Both the position numbers and the translations under genes were made by a program. From contig JALHRQ010000008.1 of NCBI GenBank assembly GCA_022841375.1, positions 104,769-168,768 on the forward strand: a stretch of DNA of 64,000 nucleotides, written 5' to 3'. This DNA comes from Burkholderiales bacterium. GTDB lineage: Bacteria; Pseudomonadota; Gammaproteobacteria; Burkholderiales; SG8-41. Each line of letters starts with the position of its first letter. The stretch's first letter is position 1. The notes below the pieces were generated by a model. The model ran no database searches. It had not been told where the DNA came from and was given only the letters and a program-made list of their open reading frames with translations. This document shows, piece by piece, positions 1 through 8,593 of this stretch.

Positions 1-1
1 C

Positions 2-556
2 GACGATCTGCTGATCCTGGCAGTGTTTTTCGCCAATCCGCAGGTGCGCGCCGGCGCAGTTGTTGCCGGACATTTCCTCGGCCTTGCCGTGCTGGTGCTG
101 GCGAGTGCGGGCGCCGCGATGCTGGCGCTGGCAGTGCCGGGGGAATGGATTGCCCTGCTCGGCCTGGTGCCTCTGGCGCTGGGCTTGCGTCTGCTGCCAG
201 CGCTGTTCGTCAGAGGCGGCCACGCGGATGATCAAAGAGGAGAGGCGCTCGGCGCGCAGCCGGTCCGCAGTGGATTCTTTGCGCAGAGCCTGACCGTGGC
301 CGGGGTGACCGTGGCCAACGGCGGCGACAATCTCGGTGCCTATATTCCGCTGTTCGCCAGTGCACCGCAGACCCTTGGCACCTACGTCGCGGTGTTCGCA
401 GTGATGATTGCAGTCTGGTGCGCGCTGGGTTACCTGACGGTTAACAACCCGCTGATCGGAGAGCGCATCCGCCGCCACGGCCATGTGCTGATGCCATTGG
501 TATTGATCGCGCTCGGGCTGTACATACTCGCGGATGCCGTCAGACTGATCCGCTGA
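2..556 (+). CDS. CadD-family cadmium/cation transporter, 5' end outside the window
   Basis: The reading frame is open from base 2 and gives 184 visible residues, so the N-terminus lies upstream of the window. It is a multi-helix membrane protein. The first residues, DDLLILAVFFA, and the later NGGDNLGAYIPLFA resemble the two acidic helix motifs of the CadD cadmium resistance family (about 200 aa). The protein ends with a hydrophobic helix around LVLIALGLYILADA. By family it would move cadmium or a related divalent ion across the inner membrane; the substrate cannot be read from sequence. A GTG at 23 is an internal codon rather than the start. The next gene is convergent, with a shared hairpin between them. 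Confidence 0.72.
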   Translation, partial: DDLLILAVFFANPQVRAGAVVAGHFLGLAVLVLASAGAAMLALAVPGEWIALLGLVPLALGLRLLPALFVRGGHADDQRGEALGAQPVRSGFFAQSLTVAGVTVANGGDNLGAYIPLFASAPQTLGTYVAVFAVMIAVWCALGYLTVNNPLIGERIRRHGHVLMPLVLIALGLYILADAVRLIR

Positions 557-599
557 TGCCGGCCGACGCTGCACAGTCTATGCGTTCGTGGTGGGCTGT

Positions 600-631
600 A
601 AAAAAATAAAAAAGCCGGACCCCGGTCCGGC
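600..631 (-). terminator. Rho-independent terminator for the minus-strand MBL gene
   Basis: GCCGGACC at 614-621 and GGTCCGGC at 624-631 form a perfect 8-bp inverted repeat. Read on the minus strand it is followed by a long T-rich run (complement of the A-rich 600-613). It lies 20 bases after the stop codon of the MBL-fold gene and also faces the end of the CadD-like gene. Confidence 0.8.
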
Positions 632-650
632 TGTTCGGCTTCTCTCAAAC

Positions 651-1604
651 TCAAGGATATGCGTTCTCGGCGCGGCCCGTGGTCAAAAAATGGTAATAGC
701 TGCTGATAAACAGGTTCATCCGGTAGTAGTTACGCACATCGCGGTACTGCTCGAATTTGACGTTTTTGACGATGTCGTCGCGGCTCATGCCTTTGGCCAC
801 GGCCTCACGCATGCCGCGGTCAAAGTCCTCGAGCATTTTCGCTTCGTGCAACACGTCGGTCTTGGCGCCGATGTCGCCATGGCCGCCGAGGTAGACGTCA
901 ACATCCATCACCGCTAGCTTGCGCAGGACATCGACCCAGTTGGTCATCGACGGTGTGAACGACGGGTTCGGCCAACTGTTCTTGGAGAACGGTCCGCCGG
1001 CAAAAATTACTTTTTCTTTCGGAAAGCGCACGAAAGTATCGCCGGGGTTCTGGCCAGCTCCCATATAGAGCAGTTCGACCGTGCGGCCGCCCAGATTCAG
1101 GGTCACTGTGGAATCGAAGGTGACATCGGGCAGCACCAGCTTCACTTCCTCGGGGTCAAACTTGCGCTGCCTGAAATAGCCCTGGCGACGTTTCATTTCC
1201 AGCCCATAAAGGTTCTGCATCATGCCGTAAGTGTCGCGATGGGCGATGATGGTTGCGCCTTCTCGTTTGAACACCGAGTTGCCGAAGTAATGGTCGCCGT
1301 GGGCGTGGGTGTTAACCACCCAGCGGATCGGCTTGTCCGTGGTTTTGCGGATCGCGGCCAGCAGTTCCTCGCCGCGCCGCGGGTGTTGGCGCGTGTCGAT
1401 GACCAGCACGCCGGCGTCAGTCACCAGCCAGGCGTTGTTCGACTCTTCATGGTGATACTGGAAGTACAGGCCGGGTGCGACTTCGGTGACCTTGATCGGG
1501 ATGTTTTTTTCTTCAACTTCGCCCGCGCCGCTGGCCTGGGCCCCGACGCCGCCCGAAATGGGCATCAGCATCGCCGCGCAGAGTGTAATCAATAATCGTT
1601 TCAT
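651..1604 (-). CDS. Exported metallo-beta-lactamase-fold hydrolase
   Basis: A 317-aa protein with a signal peptide (MKRLLITLCAAMLMPISGGVGAQA, approximate cleavage near residue 23) and an MBL-fold zinc site: NTHAHGDHYFGN near residue 100 is the HxHxDH motif, and GGHGDIG further on supplies a later histidine. It belongs to the broad family of periplasmic MBL hydrolases; the substrate is unknown. The ATG at 1604 is chosen because the signal peptide begins there; the longer open frame runs backwards across doxX in another frame and has no meaning. It is the last gene of a run of amidohydrolase, DoxX, MBL with gaps of 46 and 35 bases, so the three are probably co-transcribed. The hairpin at 600-631 would end the transcript. 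Confidence 0.85.
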   Translation of the reverse strand: MKRLLITLCAAMLMPISGGVGAQASGAGEVEEKNIPIKVTEVAPGLYFQYHHEESNNAWLVTDAGVLVIDTRQHPRRGEELLAAIRKTTDKPIRWVVNTHAHGDHYFGNSVFKREGATIIAHRDTYGMMQNLYGLEMKRRQGYFRQRKFDPEEVKLVLPDVTFDSTVTLNLGGRTVELLYMGAGQNPGDTFVRFPKEKVIFAGGPFSKNSWPNPSFTPSMTNWVDVLRKLAVMDVDVYLGGHGDIGAKTDVLHEAKMLEDFDRGMREAVAKGMSRDDIVKNVKFEQYRDVRNYYRMNLFISSYYHFLTTGRAENAYP

Positions 1605-1639
1605 CAGTAAAACCCCTTGAAGGTGGTGGTGCGGTGAGA

Positions 1640-2059
1640 TCAGTGGCTGTCCGGCTTGTCGATGCTCATGCCGCCCGAACCCATGCCCATGAACACGAAC
1701 AGCGTGCCAATGATTGCGAGGTTTTTGAAGAAATGATGAAACTGATTGACGAACTGCGCCTCCGGATAGGTCCAGAAACTGTGGAAGTACAGCGTCGACG
1801 GGATCATGAATATGATCAGCGCCAGGGCCGCCCAGCGCGCCTTCCAGCCGACCAGCAGCATCACGCCGCAAACAAGCAGGATCACAATCGCCGGCACCAG
1901 AAGAATCTCCGGGATCGGAATTGCCTTGGACGTCATCAGCTTGACCGTCTTGTCGAAGTTGAAGAGTTTGTCGATGCCGGACTGCAGAAAAATGGCGGCG
2001 ATCAGAGCGCGGCCGAACAGTACGCCCCAGGTTTGCGACAGCGTGCACAAATTGTTCAT
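1640..2059 (-). CDS. DoxX-family integral membrane protein
   Basis: A 139-aa protein with about four hydrophobic helices and the DoxX-family opening GRALIAAIFLQSGIDKL. A second family-like stretch is HHFFKNLAIIGTLFVFM near the C-terminus. DoxX proteins are small quinone- or redox-associated inner-membrane proteins; the exact role here is open. The start at MNNLCTL (2059) matches the usual family N-terminus; a longer frame to 2137 would add an unlikely polar leader. It lies between the exported amidohydrolase and MBL hydrolase and is probably in the same transcript. Confidence 0.85.
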   Translation of the reverse strand: MNNLCTLSQTWGVLFGRALIAAIFLQSGIDKLFNFDKTVKLMTSKAIPIPEILLVPAIVILLVCGVMLLVGWKARWAALALIIFMIPSTLYFHSFWTYPEAQFVNQFHHFFKNLAIIGTLFVFMGMGSGGMSIDKPDSH

Positions 2060-2105
2060 GTTGTTTTCACCTTGATCTGGATAAGTGGGAAATTCAGCAC
2101 TGCAG

Positions 2106-3767
2106 TCAGAATCTGTCCTGATACGCCACGCGGCCACCGACCATGGTCATCAGCGGTTTGATGTCCTTGATCTGATCGGCAGGCACCGTGAAGTAATCGC
2201 GGTCCAGTACCAGCAGGTCGGCGTATTTGCCCGGCGCCAGCGAGCCGATATTGTTTTCCTGGAACAGGATGTAGGCGTTGTTGCGGGTATGCGCGATCAA
2301 CGCTTCCTCGCGGGTGATCGACTGCCGATTGACGTGATGGCCGCCGATCATTTTCCCGGTCACTGCAAATGACAGTGTGTAGAACGGATTCGACGTCGTC
2401 ACTGCGGTGGCATCAGAACCCAGCCCCCACAGGATGCCGCTGTCCTGCACACGACGGAACGGCGGCATGTCCCATGCGGCCTCGCCATGCACACGATGCA
2501 TCAGCACGCCCTGGATCAACGGCCGGCTGTGGATTTGCGCGTTCATTCCCAGGCGCTTCATTCGCGCCAGTTGCGCGTCGGTGATCTGGTCAAGGTGCGA
2601 CAGCGACCAGCGCAAGCCGCGGATGGGCGCCTCCCTGTTCAACGCCTCGTACTGTTCAAGAAAGGCATCAATGACGTTGACCATCTCGACGTGCGAGTTC
2701 AGGTAGATGCCTTTCTCCGCCAGCGCGCGCACGATGCGCATCATCTGCGCCAGGTCTTCAGGCTTGGTGTTGCCGCCGCGCGCCAGCAGTTGCGTGGTCA
2801 GCGGCCGGTAAACCGTCTCGCCCCAGCCGATATGGTCGAAATAGTCATTCCCCTGGAACGGCTTCAGCGAGGGAATTTCCAGCAGCACCTTGTCCACTTC
2901 GGCCGGGTTAACCGGCTGGCGGATCGTGGTCCAGAACACGCGCACGTTCAGTTCGTCGCGGTCTGCAAGATTCTGATACGGCTCGTAATGTTTCGGCCCC
3001 ATGCCGCGGCCGCCGGCGTCACCCCAGGCGGTGATGCCCAGGCTGTTGAGATAAGTGGCGAGCTTGCGCGTGTTATCGAGCCAGGCTTCACGGTCTTTGA
3101 GCGGCACCTTGCCGGCTACAAACGCAACACCGCCAGCGCCGCGGACCAGACCGGTGATTTTTCCGGCGGCGTCCTTCTCGATGGTTCCGCCCGGGGGATT
3201 GGGTGTGTTTTCATCGATTTTTGCCATCTTCAGCGCGCTGCTGTTCAGATAGCTGTGGCGGTAGATCGATTGCAGCGCCACCGGATTGTTGGGCGCGATG
3301 GCGTCAAGTTCTGCCAGCGGGAAGCCGCGAACCTCGTCGGTGAACTGCTCTTCCGACCAGCCGCCGAGCACCACCACCCATTCGCCCGGTTTTTTGGTGG
3401 CGAGGCGTTCGCCGAGCATTTTGATGGCCTGGGCCCGGGTGGTGACGCCGTCGAAACGCAGTTCGTCGTGTTCAGCCGCGCGGATCCAGTGCGAGTGGTT
3501 GTCGATCAGGCCCGGGATCACAGTGCGGCCTTTGAGGTCGATCACCCGGGTCGAACTCCCCGCATGCTTGCGCACGGCGTCGTTGCTGCCGCTGGCGATG
3601 ACGCGTCGGTCTTTGATCGCCAACGCCTGCGCCATCGTGAACCGGTCATCGACTGTGGCGATCTTGCCGTTGACCATTATGATGTCGGCCGTTGCGGGCC
3701 CCTGTGCCGCTACGGACAGCGACAGCAATGCCAATACCAGCAGACCAGCTGCTTGAAGATGTTTCAT
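2106..3767 (-). CDS. Exported YtcJ-like amidohydrolase (Amidohydro_3)
   Basis: A 553-aa metal-dependent hydrolase of the YtcJ/Amidohydro_3 type with an N-terminal signal peptide ending near VAAQG (residue 22). VDDRFTMAQALAIKDRRVIA, VIPGLIDNHSH (metal-binding HxH), LNSHVEMVN, SLSHLDQI and GSDAT occur in family order, followed by the usual C-terminal GSLAPGKYADLLVLDRD. These enzymes cleave amide or similar bonds in small molecules; an export signal suggests a periplasmic substrate. The start is the ATG at 3767, preceded on its own strand by a run of seven or more G bases as ribosome binding site. The upstream 299 bp to the divergent MazG-like gene are non-coding and probably hold both promoters. 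First gene of the amidohydrolase-DoxX-MBL run. Confidence 0.9.
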   Translation of the reverse strand: MKHLQAAGLLVLALLSLSVAAQGPATADIIMVNGKIATVDDRFTMAQALAIKDRRVIASGSNDAVRKHAGSSTRVIDLKGRTVIPGLIDNHSHWIRAAEHDELRFDGVTTRAQAIKMLGERLATKKPGEWVVVLGGWSEEQFTDEVRGFPLAELDAIAPNNPVALQSIYRHSYLNSSALKMAKIDENTPNPPGGTIEKDAAGKITGLVRGAGGVAFVAGKVPLKDREAWLDNTRKLATYLNSLGITAWGDAGGRGMGPKHYEPYQNLADRDELNVRVFWTTIRQPVNPAEVDKVLLEIPSLKPFQGNDYFDHIGWGETVYRPLTTQLLARGGNTKPEDLAQMMRIVRALAEKGIYLNSHVEMVNVIDAFLEQYEALNREAPIRGLRWSLSHLDQITDAQLARMKRLGMNAQIHSRPLIQGVLMHRVHGEAAWDMPPFRRVQDSGILWGLGSDATAVTTSNPFYTLSFAVTGKMIGGHHVNRQSITREEALIAHTRNNAYILFQENNIGSLAPGKYADLLVLDRDYFTVPADQIKDIKPLMTMVGGRVAYQDRF

Positions 3768-4066
3768 GACCCCCCCCTTGTGAAACATTGAAATTGCGGA
3801 TGCCGCGGTAATACCGGTCAATGCATGCCATACCGTTTTTTTTGTGAGGCTACATTAAATCAATGCATACGGGCTTGCAACGAGGCTTTGTAGTGGCTGC
3901 TGCGGCAACGCGCAATCCCGTTGCACGCCAGTGACACCCGCGGTTTTATTGCGTTGCAATGTCCGTGTGCACCGGCCGAAAGGCAAGTAAAGTAACGCCT
4001 GTCACGCAAGACGAACGCGAAACGGTGCCCGTTTCCCTCAGTTTCCCTATACCCACCTTCCGAACC

Positions 4067-4501
4067 ATGCCCATGACCAAAACATTCGCCCAGCGTATCT
4101 CCGCCATGAACGCCATGTACAGCCTCCCTGCCAGTGAGCGTCCGGTGTTGCCGGAAGATGTCGTCGGCCGGTTGACCAAATTCAAGGCCACGCTGATGGA
4201 TGAAGTGCATGAAATCGACGAAATTGTTGCGCTCGCGCAAAAAGGGGCGCCTTCCGCCGACATCCTCGTCGCCATGGCTGATCTGCTCGGCGACGTCATC
4301 GTCTACTGCCGTTCAGAAGCGCTGAAATACGGTCTTCCGCTGGAGGATGTGCTCGACATCATCATGGAAAGTAACGAAAGTAAACTGGGCGCCGACGGCA
4401 AGCCGATTTACGACGCCAATGGCAAATTCCTCAAAGGCCCGAATTACTGGAAGCCCGAACCGAAGATCAAGGCGCTGCTCGAAAAAGCGGCGTCACGCTG
4501 A
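4067..4501 (+). CDS. MazG/PRA-PH-like nucleotide pyrophosphohydrolase
   Basis: About 144 aa, mostly helical, with MDEVHEIDEIVAL followed after a gap by MADLLGDVIVYCRSEA. This is the acidic E..E / ExxD-type metal-binding pattern of the all-alpha NTP pyrophosphatase superfamily (MazG, phosphoribosyl-ATP pyrophosphohydrolase). The C-terminal part, GADGKPIYDANGKFLKGPNYWKPEP, is typical of phage- and bacterial MazG-like proteins. Likely reaction: NTP or related nucleotide to NMP plus pyrophosphate; the true substrate is not evident. The open frame begins at 3959, but residues before MPMTKTFAQR look non-coding, so ATG 4067 (or 4073) is preferred; no strong ribosome binding site is visible for either. 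A DUF1993 gene follows after 35 bases. Confidence 0.7.
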   Translation: MPMTKTFAQRISAMNAMYSLPASERPVLPEDVVGRLTKFKATLMDEVHEIDEIVALAQKGAPSADILVAMADLLGDVIVYCRSEALKYGLPLEDVLDIIMESNESKLGADGKPIYDANGKFLKGPNYWKPEPKIKALLEKAASR

Positions 4502-4536
4502 AACCCCACGCGCATTTCAAACCTCAGGACACCACC

Positions 4537-5043
4537 ATGCCCCTCACCATGTATGCCGCCAGCACGCCGCGATTTGTGCACATGCTCAACAATCTCTCCG
4601 CACTGCTCGACAAGGCGCAGGGACATATCGACGTACGCAAACTGGATCCGGCGGCGCTGACGACGGCGCGGCTTTTTCCCGATATGTTCCATCTCGCGCG
4701 TCAGGTGCAGGTGGCCTGTGACATTGCCAAAGGCGCCGTGGCGCGGCTGGGCGGTGTCGAGGTGCCCAAACACGAAGACACCGAGCAGACCATCGAAGAG
4801 CTGAAAGTGCGCATCGCCAAAACCGTGGCCTTCATCGAAAGCGTGCCGCAGTCGCCCATCGACTCCAGCGCCGATCGCGACATCACGCTGAAGCTCGGCA
4901 AGCAGGATTACACCTTCAAGGGCATGGATTACCTGCTCAAGTTCGCCCAGCCCAATTTTTATTTCCATGTCACCACCGCGTACAACATCCTGCGCCACAA
5001 CGGCGTTGAACTGGTCAAGAAAGACTACGTCGGCAAATTCTGA
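4537..5043 (+). CDS. DUF1993 family protein
   Basis: A 168-aa protein matching the DUF1993 pattern: the opening MYAASTPRFVHMLNNLSALLDKA, the central ARLFPDMFHLARQVQVACDIA and the closing FYFHVTTAYNILRHNGVELVKKDY. The family resembles DinB-like helical bundles; no enzymatic activity is established that I can name. Its TGA stop overlaps the ATG of the M32 carboxypeptidase by one base (TGATG at 5041-5045), which implies translational coupling. Confidence 0.85.
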   Translation: MPLTMYAASTPRFVHMLNNLSALLDKAQGHIDVRKLDPAALTTARLFPDMFHLARQVQVACDIAKGAVARLGGVEVPKHEDTEQTIEELKVRIAKTVAFIESVPQSPIDSSADRDITLKLGKQDYTFKGMDYLLKFAQPNFYFHVTTAYNILRHNGVELVKKDYVGKF

Positions 5044-6551
5044 TGGCAACTCCCGAACCGACGCCGGTCTACGGCGAACTGACCCGCGTCTATACACGGC
5101 TTTACCGGTATTTCCATCTGTCATCCATCGTTGGCTGGGATCGCAATGCGATGATGCCGCCCAAGGGCAACGAGGCGCGCGCGGCGGCCGAGGGTGAACT
5201 CTCCGCGCTGATCCACCGCACACGCACCGACCCGCAGCTCAAGGGCTGGCTCGACGCGGCGGCACGGGAGCCGTTGGACGACGTCGCCCGTGCCAACCTG
5301 CGTGAAATCGGTCGCGACTGGCGCGACGCCAATGCGCTGCCTGAATCGCTGGTTGAAGCAAAAACTCTGGCCGGCGCGCGTTGCGAACATGCCTGGCGCA
5401 GCCAGCGGCATGCCAATGACTGGAAAGGTTTCCTCGGGAATTTCCGCGAAGTGGTCAAACTCGCGCGCCAGGAAGCGCAGCTGCTGGCCGATGACACGGG
5501 GCTGTCGCGCTACGACGCGTTGATGGACCGCTTTGAGCCCGGTGTGCGCGCGGCGGAGATCGACCGTATTTTCGGCGACGTCAAAACCTGGCTGCCCGAT
5601 CTGATCAACCGCGCGCAGGCGAAACAGGCGGTGGAAAAAGTCATCGTCCCGTCTGGCCCGTTCCCGGTGGCGGCGCAGCGCGCGCTGAATGTCGAAGTGA
5701 TGACACTGCTCGGCTTTGATTTCGCCGGCGGGCGGCTTGACGAAAGCACGCATCCGTTCAGCGGCGGCGTGCCCGAAGACGTGCGCCTGACCACGCGTTA
5801 CAGCGAAGACGATTTTGCGCGCAGCCTGCTTGGCACCATCCACGAGACCGGGCACGCGCGTTACGAACAGAATCTGCCGCGCGCCTGGCTGGGTCAGCCG
5901 GTCGGCACCGCACGTTCCTACGGCGTGCATGAAAGCCAGAGCCTGTCGTTTGAAATGCAGCTTGCGCGCAGCCGGGCTTTTGCCGGCGTGCTTGCACCGC
6001 TGCTGGGCAGGCACTTTGGTGACCAGCCGGCGTTCGACCCGGACAATCTCTACCGCTTATGGACCCGGGTGAGGCGCGGCTTGATCCGCGTCGATGCCGA
6101 TGAAGTGACTTATCCGGCGCACGTGATCCTGCGTTACGAAATCGAACGCGCGCTGGTTGAAGGGGCGATCGAGCCCGACGACATTCCGGCGTTATGGGAT
6201 GAAAAGATGCAGTCCCTGCTCGGTCTGGATACGCAAGGCAACTACAAGGACGGCTGCCTGCAGGACGTGCACTGGCCGGAAGGCGCTTTCGGGTATTTTC
6301 CCAGCTACACGCTGGGCGCGATGTATGCTGCGCAGTGGTTTGCGACGATTGGGCGGGAGACCCCGGATCTGGATGCGCGCATTGCGCAGGGCGATCTCAA
6401 ACCGGTGTTCGACTGGATGGGCAGCAACATCTGGTCTCAGGCCAGTCTGTGGCCGACGCCGGAACTGGTGCAGCGGGCCAGTGGCGAGGCCTTGAATCCC
6501 AATCATTTCCGCCGGCACCTCGAAAAACGGTATCTCACCCCGGCGGATTAA
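5043..6551 (+). CDS. M32-family metallocarboxypeptidase
   Basis: A 502-aa cytoplasmic zinc carboxypeptidase of family M32 (Taq carboxypeptidase type), which removes C-terminal residues from peptides. The zinc motif HETGH lies in TIHETGHARYEQ near residue 266, followed by GVHESQSLSFE, a hallmark of M32. VGWDRNAMMPPKGNEARA near residue 35 and the C-terminal GAMYAAQWF/NHFRRHLEKRY are also family-typical. Length is normal for M32 (about 500 aa). The start overlaps the DUF1993 stop codon, so the two are co-expressed. The 199 bp after the gene hold no recognised feature. Confidence 0.92.
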   Translation: MATPEPTPVYGELTRVYTRLYRYFHLSSIVGWDRNAMMPPKGNEARAAAEGELSALIHRTRTDPQLKGWLDAAAREPLDDVARANLREIGRDWRDANALPESLVEAKTLAGARCEHAWRSQRHANDWKGFLGNFREVVKLARQEAQLLADDTGLSRYDALMDRFEPGVRAAEIDRIFGDVKTWLPDLINRAQAKQAVEKVIVPSGPFPVAAQRALNVEVMTLLGFDFAGGRLDESTHPFSGGVPEDVRLTTRYSEDDFARSLLGTIHETGHARYEQNLPRAWLGQPVGTARSYGVHESQSLSFEMQLARSRAFAGVLAPLLGRHFGDQPAFDPDNLYRLWTRVRRGLIRVDADEVTYPAHVILRYEIERALVEGAIEPDDIPALWDEKMQSLLGLDTQGNYKDGCLQDVHWPEGAFGYFPSYTLGAMYAAQWFATIGRETPDLDARIAQGDLKPVFDWMGSNIWSQASLWPTPELVQRASGEALNPNHFRRHLEKRYLTPAD

Positions 6552-6750
6552 ACACGCCGGACCTCCGGGGTTCCGGTTTCCATGCCCTGAGCATTTGACA
6601 GGCCGTCCGGTTCCGCGCGGAGTGATGGGGCCTGGGTATGTTTGCGAACGAACAGATGTTCCGGTGTGACATGGAAATACTGTCGGTGAAACAGGGCGCT
6701 GCAACAGTCGCTTGTGTCGCAACGCGCCTTGCCGACAGAGGAGCAGCAAA

Positions 6751-7215
6751 ATGCATATCGGAATGGATTGGCTGGTGATCGTCGCAAATCGCCGGGAAGC
6801 CGCATTTCTGCAAAATCAGGCCGCAGGTTCCGCGATAAAGCTGAACAGTCTTCACGTCATGACAATCGACGATGAAGCCAGCCAGCAACTGGATATCAAT
6901 GCGCCTGTCGCGCCGCCCGTCGGCATTGAGGCGCGTAAAACGTATTACGAGCAAACCAATTTGGAGCAGGCCAAAGAAAACCGGTTTCTTGAAAAGGCCG
7001 CAGTTAATGCGCAGGAATTGTTCAAAATCCATTCATTCAAGAATGTTGCACTGATTGCCGAACCCAAGGCGCTCGGCATTCTGCGTCAGGAAATGGGCGG
7101 CGTCATCCAGGCGGCGACCAATGTGGAAATTGCGAGCGACCACACAATGACATCGGTGGAAGACCTTGAATTACTTTTGGCGACATACCGAAGCGAACTT
7201 CGACTCGTCGGTTGA
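6751..7215 (+). CDS. Host-attachment-type protein (baeRF family)
   Basis: A 154-aa protein with the pattern of proteins annotated as required for attachment to host cells: DWLVIVANRREAAFL at the N-terminus, ENRFLEKAAVNAQELFK in the middle and ALIAEPKALGILRQEM before a helix. The fold is related to archaeal release factor-like (baeRF) domains; the attachment role known from Agrobacterium relatives may not apply here. The ATG at 6751 is chosen because GAGGAG at 6740-6745 lies just upstream; the longer open frame from 6712 is not needed. The gene is flanked by non-coding DNA and stands alone. Confidence 0.78.
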   Translation: MHIGMDWLVIVANRREAAFLQNQAAGSAIKLNSLHVMTIDDEASQQLDINAPVAPPVGIEARKTYYEQTNLEQAKENRFLEKAAVNAQELFKIHSFKNVALIAEPKALGILRQEMGGVIQAATNVEIASDHTMTSVEDLELLLATYRSELRLVG

Positions 7216-7274
7216 ACCTCGTGCAGCGCATGCTGCACGGTGAGATCTGCAATCCGAGACGGTTGGCTGGTTCG

Positions 7275-7760
7275 TTAGGACTTGCGTCGCTCCGTCGCGC
7301 CAGGAGGCTGTTCCAGCGGCAGTCGTTTGTCTGCGGACTGTTTGGAAAAGCGCAGCGTGTGCGTTGCCAGCAGTGTTTCTGCAAGGAAGCAGATCAGCGC
7401 GCAGGCAAAACAAATAATGCCTCCGAGAAAACTCCAGCGCACGAAATTGTCAGTGACTGAGTTCGTTGTCACGTCGAGAAACAGCCCGGCGACGGTGACG
7501 CCGATAAACAGCGCACAGAACACCAGAAATCCGATCGACCAGTTGACTACGCTGCCGCGCAGGCCGAGCCGGCGCAATTCCCAGTAGGCGGCATCTTCAT
7601 TCTCAATACGCTGGGTATCCAGCCGCTCTTCGATCCAGCGCGCCCGGTCGATGATTCGTGACAGCCGGGTGGCCAGCGCGCCGATCATCGCGGCGACGGC
7701 GGTCAGCATAAATACGGGGGCGACGGCAGCCTGTATGCCTTGAACGATGGTGTTATTCAT
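7275..7760 (-). CDS. DUF2721 family membrane protein
   Basis: A 161-aa membrane protein with three predicted helices: VAPVFMLTAVAAMIGALATRL at the N-terminus, then after a charged loop (RIIDRARWIEERL) two helices around FLVFCALFIGVTVAGLFL and FLGGIICFACALICFLAETLL. The order of helix, RIIDRAR loop and two helices is characteristic of DUF2721. No function is established. The start MNNTIVQG at 7760 is preferred to a longer open frame reaching 8009, which runs into the neighbouring TfoX-like gene in another frame. The TfoX-like stop lies 32 bases upstream, so the two may be co-transcribed. Confidence 0.78.
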   Translation of the reverse strand: MNNTIVQGIQAAVAPVFMLTAVAAMIGALATRLSRIIDRARWIEERLDTQRIENEDAAYWELRRLGLRGSVVNWSIGFLVFCALFIGVTVAGLFLDVTTNSVTDNFVRWSFLGGIICFACALICFLAETLLATHTLRFSKQSADKRLPLEQPPGATERRKS

Positions 7761-7792
7761 GGTGGTGGCGTTCCGTGTGAGTGGGAGACCGG

Positions 7793-8149
7793 CTATCGCG
7801 ACCGCGCGGCCTTCACATAATCCAGCGAAGTCTGGAACAGCTCCAGATCTTTCACGTAATCGGCGGCGTCGGCGCGGGTGATCTGTATCCATTCGCGCGT
7901 CGCCGCGATGCCGCCCGGCTGGAACGCGCTGACATGGTCGCGTGAAAAATGCAGCTCTGTCGCTGTAGCAGCCGGCAGGCGCAGGCCGACGCCGCTGCCG
8001 CTGATGCAAGCGAACATCTTGTCGCTGACAAAGTAGGCGTCGAGGCCGTTGATGGTACGCGCGCTGACCCCCGGGAGTTTCAGCAGCAGTGCATCGAGCT
8101 GCGCTTTGGGGCCGGACTTCGCAGGATCTTTAGTCGAATCAGTGCTCAA
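7793..8149 (-). CDS. TfoX N-terminal-domain-like protein
   Basis: A 118-aa protein whose middle, GLDAYFVSDKMFACISGSGVGLRLPAA, resembles the TfoX/Sxy N-terminal domain, a small domain related to YjbR/MmcQ folds. TfoX N-domain proteins occur alone in many proteobacteria and are not necessarily competence regulators. The start is a TTG at 8149 (MSTDSTKDP); no ATG gives a full-length product, which makes the start uncertain. The DUF2721 gene lies downstream. The 234 bp between this gene and 8384 hold no convincing gene. Confidence 0.6.
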   Translation of the reverse strand: MSTDSTKDPAKSGPKAQLDALLLKLPGVSARTINGLDAYFVSDKMFACISGSGVGLRLPAATATELHFSRDHVSAFQPGGIAATREWIQITRADAADYVKDLELFQTSLDYVKAARSR

Positions 8150-8383
8150 GAGGGCTCGCTGTGGAAGTGAAAGAGAAATGGGGGATTTTATACACGAAGT
8201 CAGCTACGACCGCCGCAATTGTTACGAAGGTTTATTGGCGGACATGCATGCCGGATTCGGACGGGTGGAATGGCTTGGCATTACAATGCCCGGAGCCTTT
8301 TGCCTTGCACATAAGGACAAAGGGGCAAGTGAGCTAAGGTGGTAAGGGACGCCGGCATCAAAGCCAATTGACTGAGGAGTTGC

Positions 8384-8587
8384 ATGATGGCTGAAGACCC
8401 GAGAAACTGCGGCAGCGCCGCCTGCATTGTTAACCCTGAGGGCTATTGCTGGTGCGGACTGAAATGGGATGGCCGCAAAATGTCGCGTGCGTCGCCGCAG
8501 CCTTTGCCTGAGCCGCCAAGCGCAAAACCACCGGTCAGAAAAGCGGCCCGGAAAAAGGCCGGGAAAACCGTCAGTAGAACGAAGTAA
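8384..8587 (+). CDS. Small cysteine-containing basic protein, unknown function
   Basis: A 67-aa protein. The N-terminal half has four cysteines within NCGSAACIVNPEGYCWCG, a spacing that could hold a metal ion. The C-terminal half is Pro/Lys/Arg-rich (PVRKAARKKAGKTVSRTK) and could bind nucleic acid. Both suggestions are inference only. Translation is supported by GAGGAG at 8374-8379 in front of two adjacent ATG codons (8384 and 8387). The stop is just before the convergent PAP2 gene. Confidence 0.55.
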   Translation: MMAEDPRNCGSAACIVNPEGYCWCGLKWDGRKMSRASPQPLPEPPSAKPPVRKAARKKAGKTVSRTK

Positions 8588-8593
8588 AAGCAG

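Noticed and set aside
651..2048. Long 465-codon open frame covering the MBL gene and running back across doxX
   Set aside because: The upper part lies in a wrong frame opposite doxX and has no signal; the real start is at 1604.
2487..3791. 434-codon plus-strand frame opposite the amidohydrolase
   Set aside because: It mirrors the real gene's codon structure, has no ribosome binding site and no recognisable domain.
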